The notes under the pieces are model-generated. The model was not told where the DNA came from. It saw only the letters and a program-made list of their open reading frames with translations, and searched no databases. A program made the translations under genes and the position numbers. From Acholoe squamosa (taxonomy: Eukaryota; Annelida; Polychaeta; Phyllodocida; Polynoidae), in NCBI GenBank assembly GCA_949317995.1, contig OX439052.1:44140599-44204598 (forward strand): 64,000 nt of DNA, given 5' to 3'. Below, piece by piece: positions 1 to 11,186 of the stretch. Positions within the stretch are counted from its first letter, which is position 1; each line of letters opens with the position of its first letter.

Positions 1-8
1 TTATCCCC

Positions 9-56
9 CATACCCTTATTAGGGTATAGATGCATACCCTTATTAGGGTATAGATG
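9..56. repeat. 24 bp direct repeat, two copies
   Basis: Two exact tandem copies (9-32, 33-56), each holding the inverted repeat TACCCTTATTAGGGTA. Confidence 0.85.
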
Positions 57-130
57 GGAGGCCTGGGTCAGGGAAAGGGGTCATGAACCCTGCACAGTGT
101 AGGGGTCAACAACAAAGCAGTTGTGGCATG

Positions 131-242
131 GTAACCATGGCAACAGTCCACTCCACCATTATCTGGCGACGTTACGACCTGAATCTTAATAATGTGACGT
201 GCATTGTACGTCATGTCACGTACGTCACCAATAATGACGTCA
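131..242. promoter_or_regulatory. RFX X-box plus CRE cluster
   Basis: GTAACCATGGCAAC at 131-144 is a good RFX X-box. It is followed by several CRE half sites (GTGACGTG, GTACGTCA, ACGTCACC) and a full TGACGTCA at 235-242. Motif match only; no gene start was identified next to it. Confidence 0.4.
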
Positions 243-244
243 AG

Positions 245-455
245 AAGACATTACCTGCGTTTATGGGTTGCACATTCCTACCCTTTAAAGACTGATCGTG
301 CATTAAAGGGTGGCTAGCACGGATAAGACGTAACTGCGTTAGCAAGTCACATGACCCCCCTCAACCAATCAGGTCGTTGCAAATTTTTCGCTGGGTCCCA
401 CGGATTTGTGCACATTCCTTTGGTAGGTACCCATGTAAAAATCGCTGTGCTAGCC
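245..455. other. No clear feature
   Basis: Mostly unique-looking DNA between the CRE cluster and the first family A fragment. Nothing supportable seen. Confidence 0.4.
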
Positions 456-608
456 CCCCTTTAATGCATCATGCCCATGTTGGCATGATACATTTATGCC
501 GAGCCTACAGGGTTGATACACTCCCAGAGGTGCAGTATGATGCACCAGTATTGGTGCATCATGCTGACCAATGCGCATGAACAATGAATGCATTTGCAGC
601 CCTTGAGG
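456..608. mobile_element. Family A fragment
   Basis: Contains ATGCATCATGCCC, a GGGTTGATACACTCCCAGAGG spacer (split around 515-535) and CACCAGTATTGGTGCATCATG. Degenerate copy of the GCATCATG stem-loop element defined at 55177-55445. Confidence 0.6.
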
Positions 609-988
609 CAATACAGACTTCCCTCGCTCATCTGAAAAGGGTCCTTTCCCCTCTTTTCCATTCCCTCTGTGTGTCTGTTACACATACAAGGCACAGTATT
701 CATCATTTGAAGGAGTTTTCTCACCCTAAGTATGACCTTAGCTGTCAAAATGGCATTAGAATTACTCACCCATATCTAAAGGGTTAAATTTGCCCCATTG
801 CACTATGCAGCAGACTGAGCAGCAATTCATAATATTGAAGATATTTTTCTTAGCAACTCTCTCAAATGTCCCGGAGAAATACTAGATCTTAATAAAGAGG
901 ACATTGAACCGAGATTAGGTCTCTTCGCGCTTTCTCCAAGAGACAAACCCTTCAATGGCCATAGACTGCAGAGAAAGTAATACAAGAG
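609..988. other. No clear feature
   Basis: Unique-looking sequence. No coding or repeat signal seen. Confidence 0.4.
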
Positions 989-1315
989 GCCAACATGATG
1001 CACTAATGAAGCATTGGTCATCATGATACACCAATGAAGTGCTGGTCACTCTGCATATAGTGATGGTAAGTCTGCTTGCCAGCAATTCATTAGAGCATCA
1101 TAGCGTCACTCTCTGAGTGTATCAGCCCCATGGGGTTGGCATGATTAGTGAGTGCAGCCCTGGCGAGTTACTTGCCAGTGATGCATCCATGCATTATTAG
1201 TGCTACAGTCATGCATCGTGATGTAGTCATGATGCATTCATGTTTCAGGATGCAGTACTGTTGCATTCATGCATGATCATGATGCAGTAGTGATGCAATA
1301 ATGCAGTGCTGGTGA
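989..1315. mobile_element. Family A, degenerate compound copy
   Basis: Beta-type and alpha-type stem-loop pieces with GCATCATG boundaries, followed by an irregular run of ATGCA/TGCAT words at 1185-1310 that looks like decayed internal expansion. Confidence 0.6.
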
Positions 1316-1764
1316 GAACAAAGCATCCCCAAACGGCATCAATTATGTGGCCCTTAAAGGACTGAGATTAGAAACCTGGAAATATAAACCTGTTTCATTT
1401 TTGTACAGTGAGAAAGTTGAGAAATATCATTGGTATTCATCTCTCCACTGATACTTAACAAACACGATACAGATGCCTTTGTCAGTACAATAGAAATAGT
1501 CTAAATATCCTCTCCTGTGAATTTATTCTACTCAAATCATAGGAACCATATATATGGTGAGAATTATTAACATTTCTCTTCAAGCCTGTTTCCAAGTGCA
1601 TATGTTTCTGATATTGGTTTTTCAGCCTTAGCACATCGATCCCACCCTTCAGGGCAAGGACAATCTCATGCAGTTGGATTTGTGCCTGAAGGCAGCCATC
1701 TTGTGTTGCTCATCAATGCTTGATCGATCCATTATAAGTACAAAAAGAAAGCACAGAGTGCAAC
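1316..1764. other. No clear feature
   Basis: Unique-looking, AT-rich. Nothing supportable seen. Confidence 0.4.
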
Positions 1765-2010
1765 CATTTAAAGGCATTCGCGTTTCATGCCCGTTGGTTG
1801 TCATGATGCACACATGTAGACCCGTTCAGTAACTTGCCAATTTTCTTAAATCGATGCATCATAATGACCCTAAAAGGATTGATACACTCCCAGAGAGTCA
1901 TCATGATGCACTGATAAAGGGGTGGTGAGTAGACTTGGCAAGACCTCATTGGTGCATCATGACGACCAATGACATGATGCGCTTAAATGTATGCCTTAGC
2001 GTTTTCTAAA
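1765..2010. mobile_element. Family A copy, degenerate
   Basis: Alpha-spacer-beta order: CATGCCCGTTGGTTGTCATGATGCA head, degraded alpha loop, CCCAGAGAGTCATCATGATGC spacer, beta arm CATTGGTGCATCATGACGACC (21-base motifs listed in part only). Confidence 0.6.
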
Positions 2011-2042
2011 AGTTTAAACAACTATGTGGCCCTGAAAGTACA

Positions 2043-2240
2043 TTAACCCTTCCAGGGCTGCTGATGCAGGAGTGCATCAACCCCATGGGTGCATCATGCC
2101 GACCCTCTCGGAGTGTATCAACCCCATAGGATCAGCATGATGCATTAATGCAGTCCGGTTGAGTTACAGGGCTGCATTCGTGCATCATGACGACCAATGG
2201 GTATGATGCTTTAATGCATCAGCGGCCCATAAAGGACTTA
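2043..2240. mobile_element. Family A copy
   Basis: Starts TTAACCCTTCCAGGGCTGC, has spacer and alpha stem-loop, and ends GCATCAGCGGCCCATAAAGG. About 198 bp. Confidence 0.7.
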
Positions 2241-2514
2241 CCATAAAACACATCAGAGGATGGCCACTTGACAGGATTTTATGCTGCCTGATCAAGTAGT
2301 AATCATCGGCGTAAGGTATATAAAAGAAACTGCGGTCATACATTGGCATTTACTTTCACAAGTTCAGCGCAAGACACCGTAAAGGTACTTCTAGAGATCT
2401 ATGACCCACACTGGCTCTTGGCCCTCACATTACTTACCACCCCGAGCTAATATCGGAGACAGCAAAGGAGACCAGTGTAAATGTGCTTGGGCTGCTAGTG
2501 GGGGATTGTGGGAA

Positions 2515-2760
2515 AAGGGCGGGAAAACCAGGAGAGGAATGTCATCTGCTCACGTGGGCGATAATGGGGGCTAAGAGTGTCTAGGCGCCGATCTGTATGC
2601 ACAGCCTGCTGGGATTGCTGGCTATTTATGACGTCGTTGCCATGGTAACCAGGTCCTGGATGCTGACTACCCGCCGGAAGTGCCTTACATCCGGGAACAA
2701 GACCGCCATTTTGTTTCTATAGCAGTGGGTGGTGAATGCTGACACTAGGGGAGCGCTGTA
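2515..2760. promoter_or_regulatory. Promoter-like motif island
   Basis: In order: an E2F-type GGGCGGGAAAA (about 2515-2527), CRE-like TGACGTC (2629-2635) abutting a consensus RFX X-box GTTGCCATGGTAAC (2636-2649), ETS-type GCCGGAAGTG (2673-2682), YY1-type GACCGCCATTTTG (2701-2713) and CTCF-like GACACTAGGGGAGCGCTG (2741-2758). It is locally rich in CpG. This combination is typical of TATA-less housekeeping promoters, but no transcript can be shown from the sequence. Confidence 0.45.
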
Positions 2761-2911
2761 CAATACCAGCAGGCAGTCCGAGTAGACCGTCCCGTATGTA
2801 ATTGTGTTAAACGGGTGGAATGGACTCCATACATTTAATATTCCTTCCAGTGTGACAACACTGACAGCTAGTTCTTTTGTCGCTTGTAGCACAGAGAGGA
2901 TGGAATGGGAC

Positions 2912-3105
2912 TTACCCTTTAAGTGCGGCTAATTATTGCATAAGTGCAACATCCCTATTGACTGGCATGATGCATCAATGAAGTGCTATCAAGTCTGTGC
3001 ACCAAACCTTCATTGGTGCATCATGACGACCACCCTGTAGCGTCGACTTGATGGATGATTGCAGTCCTAAAAAGCTGTTCGCCATGGCTGCATTCATAGG
3101 GTGTA
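2912..3105. mobile_element. Family A copy, degenerate
   Basis: CCCTTTAAGTGCGGCTAAT end, GGCATGATGCATCAATGAAG head and CATTGGTGCATCATGACGAC arm. Confidence 0.55.
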
Positions 3106-3927
3106 ATGTATTAACGCCCTAGGCCTATGCAGTGCTTTGAGGGCTAATGGTTGTATATGGCATGGACACAATATTGTGCAGGGTGGTGAACCCTTGTAAT
3201 GAGATGTAGATGGGTGGTTTGTTATTGTTGCCATTCTAGGATTGGTGATGTATTCACTATAGTGATATTGATGGACTGCTAATTGATGTCCCCTGTTAAC
3301 CCATGGATGATAAAACCTTGCCTTCAAGCCACACCCTTTTATGTCATGGCTGATACGATTATTACTATAGATTAGTACTAGAACTGCCATATTCAATGGG
3401 GGGATGGAATACAATGTGCCCGTATTCAATGGCTGATGATCATGTGACCTGCTGCAATGAACACAGCTAAATATTGTTTATTTTCTTTATTTAGAAGCTT
3501 TCAACGTGTGTAGCCATGACATAAATGCAAATGTCCACTTCCATGGCTTCATGGAATACGGGCTGCACCACTTCTTGGAATACGATGCAAAAATATTCCA
3601 TGGTCGTGGACATTTGCTTATGTATTTAATCCACACCCTAAGTTAGGAAGAAAGCTATAAGCTGAACTCTTGCTTGATACTTAGAAGTGTGGTATTGCTT
3701 TATAGTGTTAAATAGCTCCATAGTGAATAAGTTGCAGGTGGCCGTTGGTTTGTGGAAAAACATGTGGCTTATATGTGGGAGTTTTTGGTAGAATGTTAGT
3801 CATATCACAGCTGGAATGGTATGCAGCGCTTTCTTTTATTTATTCCTTTGACTGCATATGACTGATTATGGATTTTCCCCTACAATAAACACTCCCTCAC
3901 ACTGTGATAGCTTTTATCTGATAAAGT
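3106..3927. other. No clear feature
   Basis: Unique-looking DNA. Open frames on the minus strand here have no recognisable domain. Confidence 0.4.
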
Positions 3928-5120
3928 CAAGTGTATGTTATATAGTGGTATGTAGAAAGTGGCCTAAGGCACAGTGTATGTTACACAGTAGTATGTAGAA
4001 AGTGGCCTAAGGCACAGTGTATGTTACACAGTAGTATGTAGAAAGTGGCCTAAGACACAGTGTATGTTACACAGTAGTATGTAGAAAGTGGCCTAAGGCA
4101 CAGTGTATGTTACACAGTAGTATGTAGAAAGTGACCTAAGACACAGTGTATGTTACATAGTGGTATGTAGAAAGTGACCTAAGACACAGTGTATGTTACA
4201 CAGTAGTATGTAGAAAGTGGCCTAAGACACAGTGTATATTACAAGTAGTATGTAGAAAGTGGCCTAAGGCACAGTGTATGTTACACAGTAGTATGTAGAA
4301 AGTGGCCTAAGACACAGTGTATATTACAAGTAGTATGTAGAAAGTGGCCTAAGGCACAGTGTATGTTACACAGTGGTATGTAGAAAGTGGCCTAAGACAC
4401 AGTGTATATTACAAGTAGTATGTAGAAAGTGGCCTAAGGCACAGTGTATATTACAAGTAGTATGTAGAAAGTGGCCTAAGGCACAGTGTATGTTACACAG
4501 TAGTATGTAGAAAGTGGCCTAAGGCACAGTGTATATTACAAGTAGTATGTAGAAAGTGGCCTAAGGCACAGTGTATGTTACACAGTAGTATGTAGAAAGT
4601 GGCCTAAGACACAGTGTATATTACAAGTAGTATGTAGAAAGTGGCCTAAGGCACAGTGTATATTACAAGTAGTATGTAGAAAGTGGCCTAAGGCACAGTG
4701 TATGTTACACAGTAGTATGTAGAAAGTGGCCTACGACACAGTGTATGTTACACAGTGGTATGTAGAAAGTGGCCTAAGGCACAGTGTATGTTACACAGTA
4801 GTATGTAGAAAGTGACCTAAGACACAGTGTATGTAGCACAATGGTATGTAGCAAGTGGCCTAAGACACAGTGTATATTACAAGTAGTATGTAGAAAGTGG
4901 CCTAAGGCACAGTGTATATTACAAGTAGTATGTAGAAAGTTACCTAAGGCACAGTGTATGTTACACAGTAGTATGTAGAAAGTGGCCTAAGGCACAGTGT
5001 ATGTTACACAGTAGTATGTAGACAGTGACCTAAGACACAGTGTATGTAGCACAATGGTATGTAGAAAGTGGCCTAAGACACAGTGTATGTAGTAGCACAG
5101 TGGTATGTAGAAAGTGGGCT
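3928..5120. repeat. Satellite of interleaved 43 bp and 42 bp units (~28 copies)
   Basis: Unit built on GTATGTAGAAAGTGGCCTAA followed by GGCACAGTGTATGTTACACA. Two subtypes alternate: a 43-mer with ATGTTACACAGTA and a 42-mer with ATATTACAAGTA. Units also vary GG/GA before CACAG and GGCC/GACC. The array degrades at its right end (TAGCACAATGG variants). Confidence 0.95.
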
Positions 5121-6429
5121 AACTCCCTGGATTATAACAGAATAGATACAAAATAAGAAATGCACAAAAAAAATCATGCCTCTCAGAAATAGGCCAAACA
5201 GTAAAGAAGGCGATCTATGTCTTCGCCTGCACCGCTGTGAAGGAACTAATTCAGACAGAAGTAAGTAGGAATGATCCATGCTCACCTAAAGCAGTAAAAG
5301 TCTCGGAAGTGTAGAAGTTACTTAATGTAAATCAAGTGCCCCATTTTAGTGCACCAGGGTAGTTTTTGAAGAAATCTTTTTATAATCATTTTATAGAAAA
5401 GATCTAATAAAGAAAATATTCAACTTGGAAGGAAAACCCATTTCTAACTTTAAATTCTTTTCAGTGTATTTCAATATATTTTGAAGAAAATGAACATATA
5501 GAGAATATAGAAAGAAAATCTGTTTCATTCTTTGGAGTTTCTTTAGAATACTATAATCTTTATTAGATTCTCAGAGAATGAATTCTACGTTGTTTCTATG
5601 CTGATATGTATATTCTGATGAACAGACCTGGGAAACACCCTATGACATCCTAATGTCAGGAGGGTGTCCCTTCAATCATTGGCTCTCAGGGATCATGTGA
5701 CAAAAATATTCATGTAATGATTTTCTTTGTATTTTCTTTTTCAAATGAGGCTATATTTCTCTTTGTAATTTCGTTTTTCACCTTTAAAGATTATAGAGGT
5801 AAAATTTGCTTAACAATTTTAAAAAGATTATCCATAGACCAGCCATCCATAGGGGAGGGTCACATGACCCTATCTGCAAACCCATAAAATGATTTTGGAA
5901 AGATTTTATAAAGAACGAAAATATAAAGAAAATATGAAGAAAATCTTACGCATGACTTGAGTCTTTCTAAAACAAAACACTACCAAATTCATTGTTGTGA
6001 ATTATTTTATGTACATAGCCTTTGTAAAGTCATATTCTTTGATAATCTGAAGAAAAATGTATTAAAAAAGTATGTGGAAGTTTCCGAATTCCTTATCCCC
6101 ACCTCAAGAGGTGGCCCTGACTTGACCCTGAGCAATAGGTTTGGACAAACGAAAATACCAAAATATTTTCTTTTCACTAAAAGAAAAGAAAAAGATTTTG
6201 TAAAGATTACAAAGAGCAATACTTCAAATCTTTCTTCGAACGATTTCATTTGGACCATTTTACACAGTTTTGTAAAGAATGAAAATTTAAAAAGAAAATA
6301 GAAAGAGAAATTTTTTTGAAAACGATTTTTAAAATATTAGACTTAGTATATTCTTTTTAAAAAGAGAGAAACCACCCAGCGGTAATGAATTTCAGCCTTA
6401 AATTTGCCCTGTATTTTAATGAGACACGT
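5121..6429. other. AT-rich low-complexity stretch, no gene seen
   Basis: Dense AGAAAATAT-like purine runs. AAGAACGAAAATATAAAG (near 5910) recurs as AAGAATGAAAATTTAAAAAG (near 6275), hinting at an old duplication about 370 bp apart. Opposite-strand open frames of 83 and 114 codons are low-complexity Lys/Phe and not convincing. Confidence 0.4.
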
Positions 6430-6530
6430 GCTTATTTGAGTCGTCGAAATGTACGAAAACTTGAATTTTGATACCTCTTTCTACCCTGTGCTGAAATGAG
6501 ACATGTGCTTATTTGAGAACCTATGCTAAA
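6430..6530. repeat. Family S fragment (duplicated GTGCTTATTTGAG)
   Basis: GAGACACGTGCTTATTTGAG and GAGACATGTGCTTATTTGAG occur about 80 bp apart. Similar ACTTATTTGAGA/AAATAAGCGCC words recur at 24205, 35400, 49115, 52190, 61270 and 62860. Confidence 0.4.
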
Positions 6531-6639
6531 CGGGCCAGTAAAGTATGTCAGCCATATTGTTGCATCATGACCATTAGCTAACCCTTTCCATCCCTGTCTC
6601 TTCCTCGGTTGAGCCAAGTATTAACTCTTTTCGGTAGCG

Positions 6640-6868
6640 ACCACCAAAGGGCAGTAGTGCTTTTAGCTGGTATACCGGGGGTCTCAGTAAATCTTCCATA
6701 CGCCAAGATTGACTGCCGGCCTTGGGCACTGTCCTTGCCAGGCATGAAAGCGGGTATTTAGCGCAATGGGAAAAACAAGTCAAGGTCAGGCATAAACAGG
6801 TCAGGAGGTCAAGGTCATTTGGTGAGGTAAGGGACTTTAGTGTGATGAGATGACGCTAGGTGGCGTCA
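6640..6868. promoter_or_regulatory. CTCF-like sites flanking an AGGTCA cluster
   Basis: ACCACCAAAGGGCAGTAGTG (6640-6660 region) and GACGCTAGGTGGCGTCA (6852-6868) resemble the bilaterian CTCF core. Between them are four AGGTCA half sites (6783, 6798, 6806, 6812), including TCAAGGTCA, the extended half site bound by NR5A/FTZ-F1 and ERR receptors. Motif evidence only. Confidence 0.4.
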
Positions 6869-7257
6869 TTGTTAACAATGGTCGCCTGATGAGAAAATCA
6901 ATAGCGGGTGGGGGAGAGGGAAAATGGCGGAATACCGGGATGTAAATCAAAATATGGGCTAAGGCGCAGCGATAAAAACACAGCCCAAGATGATAACAGA
7001 TGCTCGTAAAGATGACTGACAAATTGACATTTGACTATGGGGGAGCGACGCCCGAGCAGGGCACAAGTGGGGCAGAGCCTGTCGCTTAGCATGTGAAAGG
7101 TGCGTGGCCACGCATTGTTATGAGGATTAGCAATATCCCGCAGATATTCATGTATGCGGTTATAAACAAGGTGCTCACATGAAACGTGTATGTCTGGGAC
7201 ACGCCTGTCATAGACACTAGTTAGCAGCACTTATTCCTAGGACTATGGCAGAAATTT

Positions 7258-7404
7258 GACAGTGGTGGATTAAGATGGGGGTGGGGCGCCCCTCCTTTTT
7301 GCCTGTAGTTAAGAGTTTATTTGTCTTTTGTAAGCCTCAAATTTCACCAAAATAGAGGCTAAAGAAAGGACGTGTGCCCCTTTTTTCAAAATCCTGGACC
7401 GGAC
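7258..7404. mobile_element. Family K element
   Basis: CAGTGGTGGATTAAGATGGGG with GGCGCCCCTCC, TAGTTAAGAGTTTATTTG and a matching end near ATCCTGGACCGGAC. Related to copies at 22605, 27847 and 38876, a widespread GTGGCGGATTTAGA-type dispersed repeat. Confidence 0.6.
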
Positions 7405-7975
7405 ACTGTGTGATATAGGTTTTGAATATTGCTTATTGTTCTGGGAAGCATAGACAGGTAGTCCTATATCCAAAACAACCCCTGGGAACACCAACTCAAC
7501 CTAATCAATTTCCTGTAATATCTAAATCCCCCACCATTGAGCACTGAACTTTGGCCAATTGTAAATTGCAAGTGATGGGACACGATTAAGGCTCTAGCTC
7601 CTTTTGGAAATAGCATTGTAGATATCACCAATTCTGAATCCTTTAGCAGCTCACAATATGCTTTGTTGTAATGAAATCTTAGCAGTGGCTCGTACAACAT
7701 TTTTGCCAAAACATAAGAATTGACCGCATACATTGATTATGACAGTGACCACTCAAAGTGGCAATTCGGCTATAATAATGTGATGCTAGATCCTTAGTAT
7801 GCATTGCACTGTCGACCAATGGATTCTTCATGGAAATTGATATTAGAAGATTCCCAATTTTCCCACTTGCAAAGGACGGAGTAATCATGCACACCATAGA
7901 ATCAACGACAGTTCTAGACATACCATGTTGACAACAGTTGTAGCCATTGCTGAGGAACTCTCACTTTTTACTTAT
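7405..7975. other. No clear feature
   Basis: Unique-looking. Minus-strand open frames of 80-89 codons have no recognised domain. Confidence 0.4.
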
Positions 7976-8119
7976 TTAACCATTTAAGGACCGCTGATGC
8001 ATTAATGCATCATGCCCTTTTCTCATCATGATGCACGATTGCAGGCCTGGCGAGTAACTCGCATCATATCGACCACTGTGCATGATGCACTCCTGTATTG
8101 GTGACCTTTAAAGGGTTAA
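7976..8119. mobile_element. Family A short derivative with TTAA at both ends
   Basis: TTAACCATTTAAGGACCGC at the left and GACCTTTAAAGGGTTAA at the right. Only 144 bp: one collapsed stem-loop remains. TTAA at both ends is consistent with TTAA target-site duplication. Confidence 0.75.
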
Positions 8120-8149
8120 GCGCATTGTGAGAATGGTAGAGACATAGGG

Positions 8150-8290
8150 CTGTATTGGCCACTAGCTGGTCTGGAGCTGGTTCTGGCAACACACACTGAT
8201 AAGATGGGACCAGCATGTCCCTGGAAGTGGGTGTTAACCAGCGACAAGGTACCCATCATGGTAGGTGTTATCAGTGTGTTTTACCTCAAC
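8150..8290. repeat. Family N element
   Basis: GGTCTGGAGCTGGTTCTGG and GTCCCTGGAAGTGGGTGTT recur in the same order at 51897-52030 (CTGGAGCTGGTTGTTGC, TTGTCCCTGGAAGTGGG). Confidence 0.5.
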
Positions 8291-8301
8291 CAGCGAAATT
8301 T

Positions 8302-8517
8302 AAAATGGCGGCTCCACTAGGCCTCCATACTGAGTACTCCTATATATGCCCCCTATGCCTTTAAAGGGTTAAATAGTTGAGGACTAATTACAATCTCTAT
8401 GTGTCTTTGACTGAAGATGTCCTCATCCTGTTCCACAGAGAGGAACCTCGCGATGAAACCTGATCTCGTCAGGCACGAGAAGGCACGAGACTGTGATGTC
8501 AGTGTTTCCATGGTTAC
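8302..8517. promoter_or_regulatory. YY1-like site and RFX X-box
   Basis: AAAATGGCGGC at 8302-8312 and GTTTCCATGGTTAC at 8504-8517. Candidate regulatory motifs only. Confidence 0.3.
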
Positions 8518-8588
8518 TAGAGAGCACGTTGTCAACATGTTAGGACGTTGGACGTGTAGACTGGGTGTTTTTATTCTGTTATTAAAGT

Positions 8589-8655
8589 GTGATGCGAGAT
8601 ATCTTTACTTTGATGCGAGATATATCTCTCTTTGATGCGAGATATCTCTCTCTTG
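8589..8655. repeat. 21-22 bp tandem repeat, three copies
   Basis: GATGCGAGATAT starts at 8591, 8612 and 8634. Confidence 0.8.
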
Positions 8656-8971
8656 CTGAGAACTAACTCCTGCTTACCAAATGTATTTGCATCTTGAAGG
8701 CATTTCTCAGCAGATGTACGACTAAATTACAGCCTACCCTATGGGCCTGTAATGCGAGCCTAATAAACTATGTTGTAAAAAGATTTCTAGTTTGGAACTG
8801 AAATTACCAGTATTATCATTAGCGCTCTTAGTGTCTGCAATTGTAATTCTGTAGAGCTCAGTTTACTATCCCTTTGGGATGATTGCAATGTATAGGTGTG
8901 TCATGTGTTACTCTAGGCAGGGACCTATGAAGTGGGGTGATGTAAATATGTTGGGTTACAAAAGAAATTAT

Positions 8972-9030
8972 TCCCCCCTCCCCCCCCCAAAAAAAAAAAG
9001 AAAAAGGAAAAAAGAAAAGAAAAGGGGCTA
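8972..9030. repeat. Poly-C / poly-A / purine low-complexity tract
   Basis: C-rich run followed by A11 and AAAAGG-type purines. Confidence 0.85.
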
Positions 9031-9037
9031 CAATGTA

Positions 9038-9131
9038 TAGAAAGTATTGTTTTCACAGAGATTCCTTGTAACAAAGTGTACTGTACTGCCTCAACTACAC
9101 TGAAATGCAGTTACGGTGGTTCAGTGTTAAG
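9038..9131 (+). mobile_element. Family B fragment
   Basis: TTTTCACAGAGATTCCTTGTA followed (after decay) by TACTGCCTCAACTACACTG and CGGTGGTTCAGTGTT: internal part of the B MITE defined at 17052. Confidence 0.6.
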
Positions 9132-9479
9132 TCTTGAATTAGGAGAGTTATTTCTTAGGGTCTTTGTATATTAAAAGGAACACTTTTCACTCTGAAATCA
9201 GAGAACTCCCACCTCACCAGAAAGTTATTACTCCTTAAAATCAAATATATTTGTCAATATCCTAGGATCAAGCTGGGCCATAGCTGTCTTGCCAAACTTG
9301 ATTGGTAGAAGCCCCCTACCTGACCCACCCCCGGGGTATCAGGAGAAACCTAGAGGGTGTGGGAACAGGATCACCTGATACTAACTGACACTGACCGCCC
9401 TAATTAGGTCAGGGAGACGCCGACGTCACAACCACTTCCTGTAGCTACATCCGGGTCCTCCCGCTAGTGTCACTCACCA

Positions 9480-9495
9480 CCACTGGTGGCAGCAC
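9480..9495. promoter_or_regulatory. CTCF-like site
   Basis: CCACTGGTGGCAGCAC, downstream of a CGACGTCA CRE-like site and ACTTCCTG ETS-like site in a CpG-richer stretch (9400-9500). Confidence 0.35.
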
Positions 9496-9501
9496 TGTGC
9501 T

Positions 9502-9715
9502 GTTAACCCTTTATGGGCTAAGTGGCTCCTCCTGGTTGATTTTGCTGTGTTTTGGTGCACTGCTGGTGAGCATACTGCATTGCTGCATCATTGAGAGTCA
9601 TTCAGGAGTGTATCAACTAAACATGATGCATTGATCAAGCACTAGTAAGATACAAGGCTACCGGGATTGCATTCATGCATCACAAGGGCACAAGCGACTT
9701 AGAGTGTTAGGCAGT
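9502..9715. mobile_element. Family A degenerate copy
   Basis: Starts TTAACCCTTTATGGGC, with GATGCATTGATCAAGCACT and GCATTCATGCATCA arms. Confidence 0.5.
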
Positions 9716-9737
9716 CCATGGTTCCTTAAAGTTTGAG

Positions 9738-9998
9738 CCTTTAAGGGCCACTGATGCATTGATGCATCATGCCCATTGGTCGGCATGATGCTCCAATGAA
9801 GTGCTGGCGAGTAGTCTCTCCAGCACTTCATAGGAGCATCATGACGACCCTCTGGGAGTATATTTGTCAACCCCACAGGGTTGGCATGATGCTCCTATGA
9901 AGTGTTGGCGAGCAGTCTCGCCAGCACTTCATTGGTGCATCATGACGACCAATGGGCATGATGCACTCCTGCATTGATCAGCGGCCTTTAATGGGTTA
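9738..9998. mobile_element. Family A copy, beta-spacer-beta form
   Basis: Left end CCTTTAAGGGCCACTGATGC, right end GGCCTTTAATGGGTTAA. Two stem-loops based on CAATGAAGTGCTGGCGAG / CTCGCCAGCACTTCATTG separated by a spacer ending AGGGTTGGCATGATGC. Confidence 0.85.
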
Positions 9999-10093
9999 AA
10001 GGGTTATAACGAAAGTAGACGTAGGAGGAGTCTGACCATGGGTCATCTCTCTACACCCCCACCCCACCCTGGGAAGTGTCATTGATGGTCTTA

Positions 10094-10111
10094 CCACCAG
10101 GGGGCTCTGCC
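10094..10111. promoter_or_regulatory. CTCF-like site
   Basis: CCACCAGGGGGCTCTGCC matches the vertebrate/bilaterian CTCF core closely. Confidence 0.45.
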
Positions 10112-11186
10112 TAACTCAACCACGCATGTGCCCCACAGATACCGGAAGTGGACCGATGAGAAATGGAATCAACGGTAACCAGGCTGCTGCAAAAAGGTGG
10201 GCGGGCGTGTTTCAGGTGGCACTTGGGAGGGGGCGCTCTGAGCTCTGCCCCTCTACCACAGTGAGGCTAGGGGAAGCCATGTGACCAGCAGTGAGGTCAT
10301 GTGACCGGTGGACGGAGGGAGGAGATTCATTAGGTGGGTAATGACTGTGGGGGTGTTAGACTGCGTGTAGCCCCCACTGGGGATGGAGGAGGGGAGGGGG
10401 AAAGGGGAGGAGAAGGGAAGTACACTGTATAGGCTTATTTGGGGAAGGTCCAACAACTAATAATTGGCATGTCTTATTTGTAGACACTGTCTTCTACACT
10501 GGTAACAGGTACACTGGAAAAAATATGGTCTTCATAGTGAACAACACAAAACAAACATGACAAGACCTCTCATAGTCAACTTCGCTCAACCCTGAAACTC
10601 TGAATGAAACACTGATTCATAATCATAAGGCCAAAAAAATTGTTTGTTTTAGGTCACCTAACCCTACCTGGCAAAACAGGGCCGGCCCTAGAATTCTTCT
10701 TCATTTTTGGATAAATTATACAATTTCTTTCAGCCATTTTTCTTGATTTAGTCTGTCATCGCCTGTCTTTGTAGCAATTAAAAAGAAATTTACAAAAAAA
10801 AAACTAACCTACCCTACCTAATCATTTTCAGTATGTTACCTGAAACAATTAATTTTTTGGGGGCCTAAGATAAAACAACAAGAAAAGACAATAATATTTT
10901 CCATTACTTGTGCTTAATGTGATTCCTCTTGTGTTTTTCCAGGTGGGTACGATTTTACTATGGGTAGGTGAAGTAGTTTTAATATGGTAAGTACCCATTT
11001 AATCATTTTGTTTCAGTTTCAGTGGAGGAATTATCAGGCATCAAGGGTTTATTATACATTTCAATGCATACTATTGCAGATCAGGTCATAGGTTGATATG
11101 AGTTGATATTTTAAGAAGTGGTTATAAATGTTTCGGCCATGGTAGGACTTCATACATTATCTAAGCCTGAGTATCGTCTCATTATA
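10112..11186. other. No clear feature
   Basis: Unique-looking DNA. A possible 47 nt mini-exon at 10942-10986 was considered and rejected. Confidence 0.4.

Noticed and set aside
3928..5120. CRISPR-like regular repeats
   Set aside because: Units are contiguous tandem repeats with no unique spacers, in animal DNA.
10942..10986. Possible mini-exon between TTTTTCCAG and GTAAGT
   Set aside because: Only 47 nt, no domain signal, no partner exons; splice-like words occur by chance.
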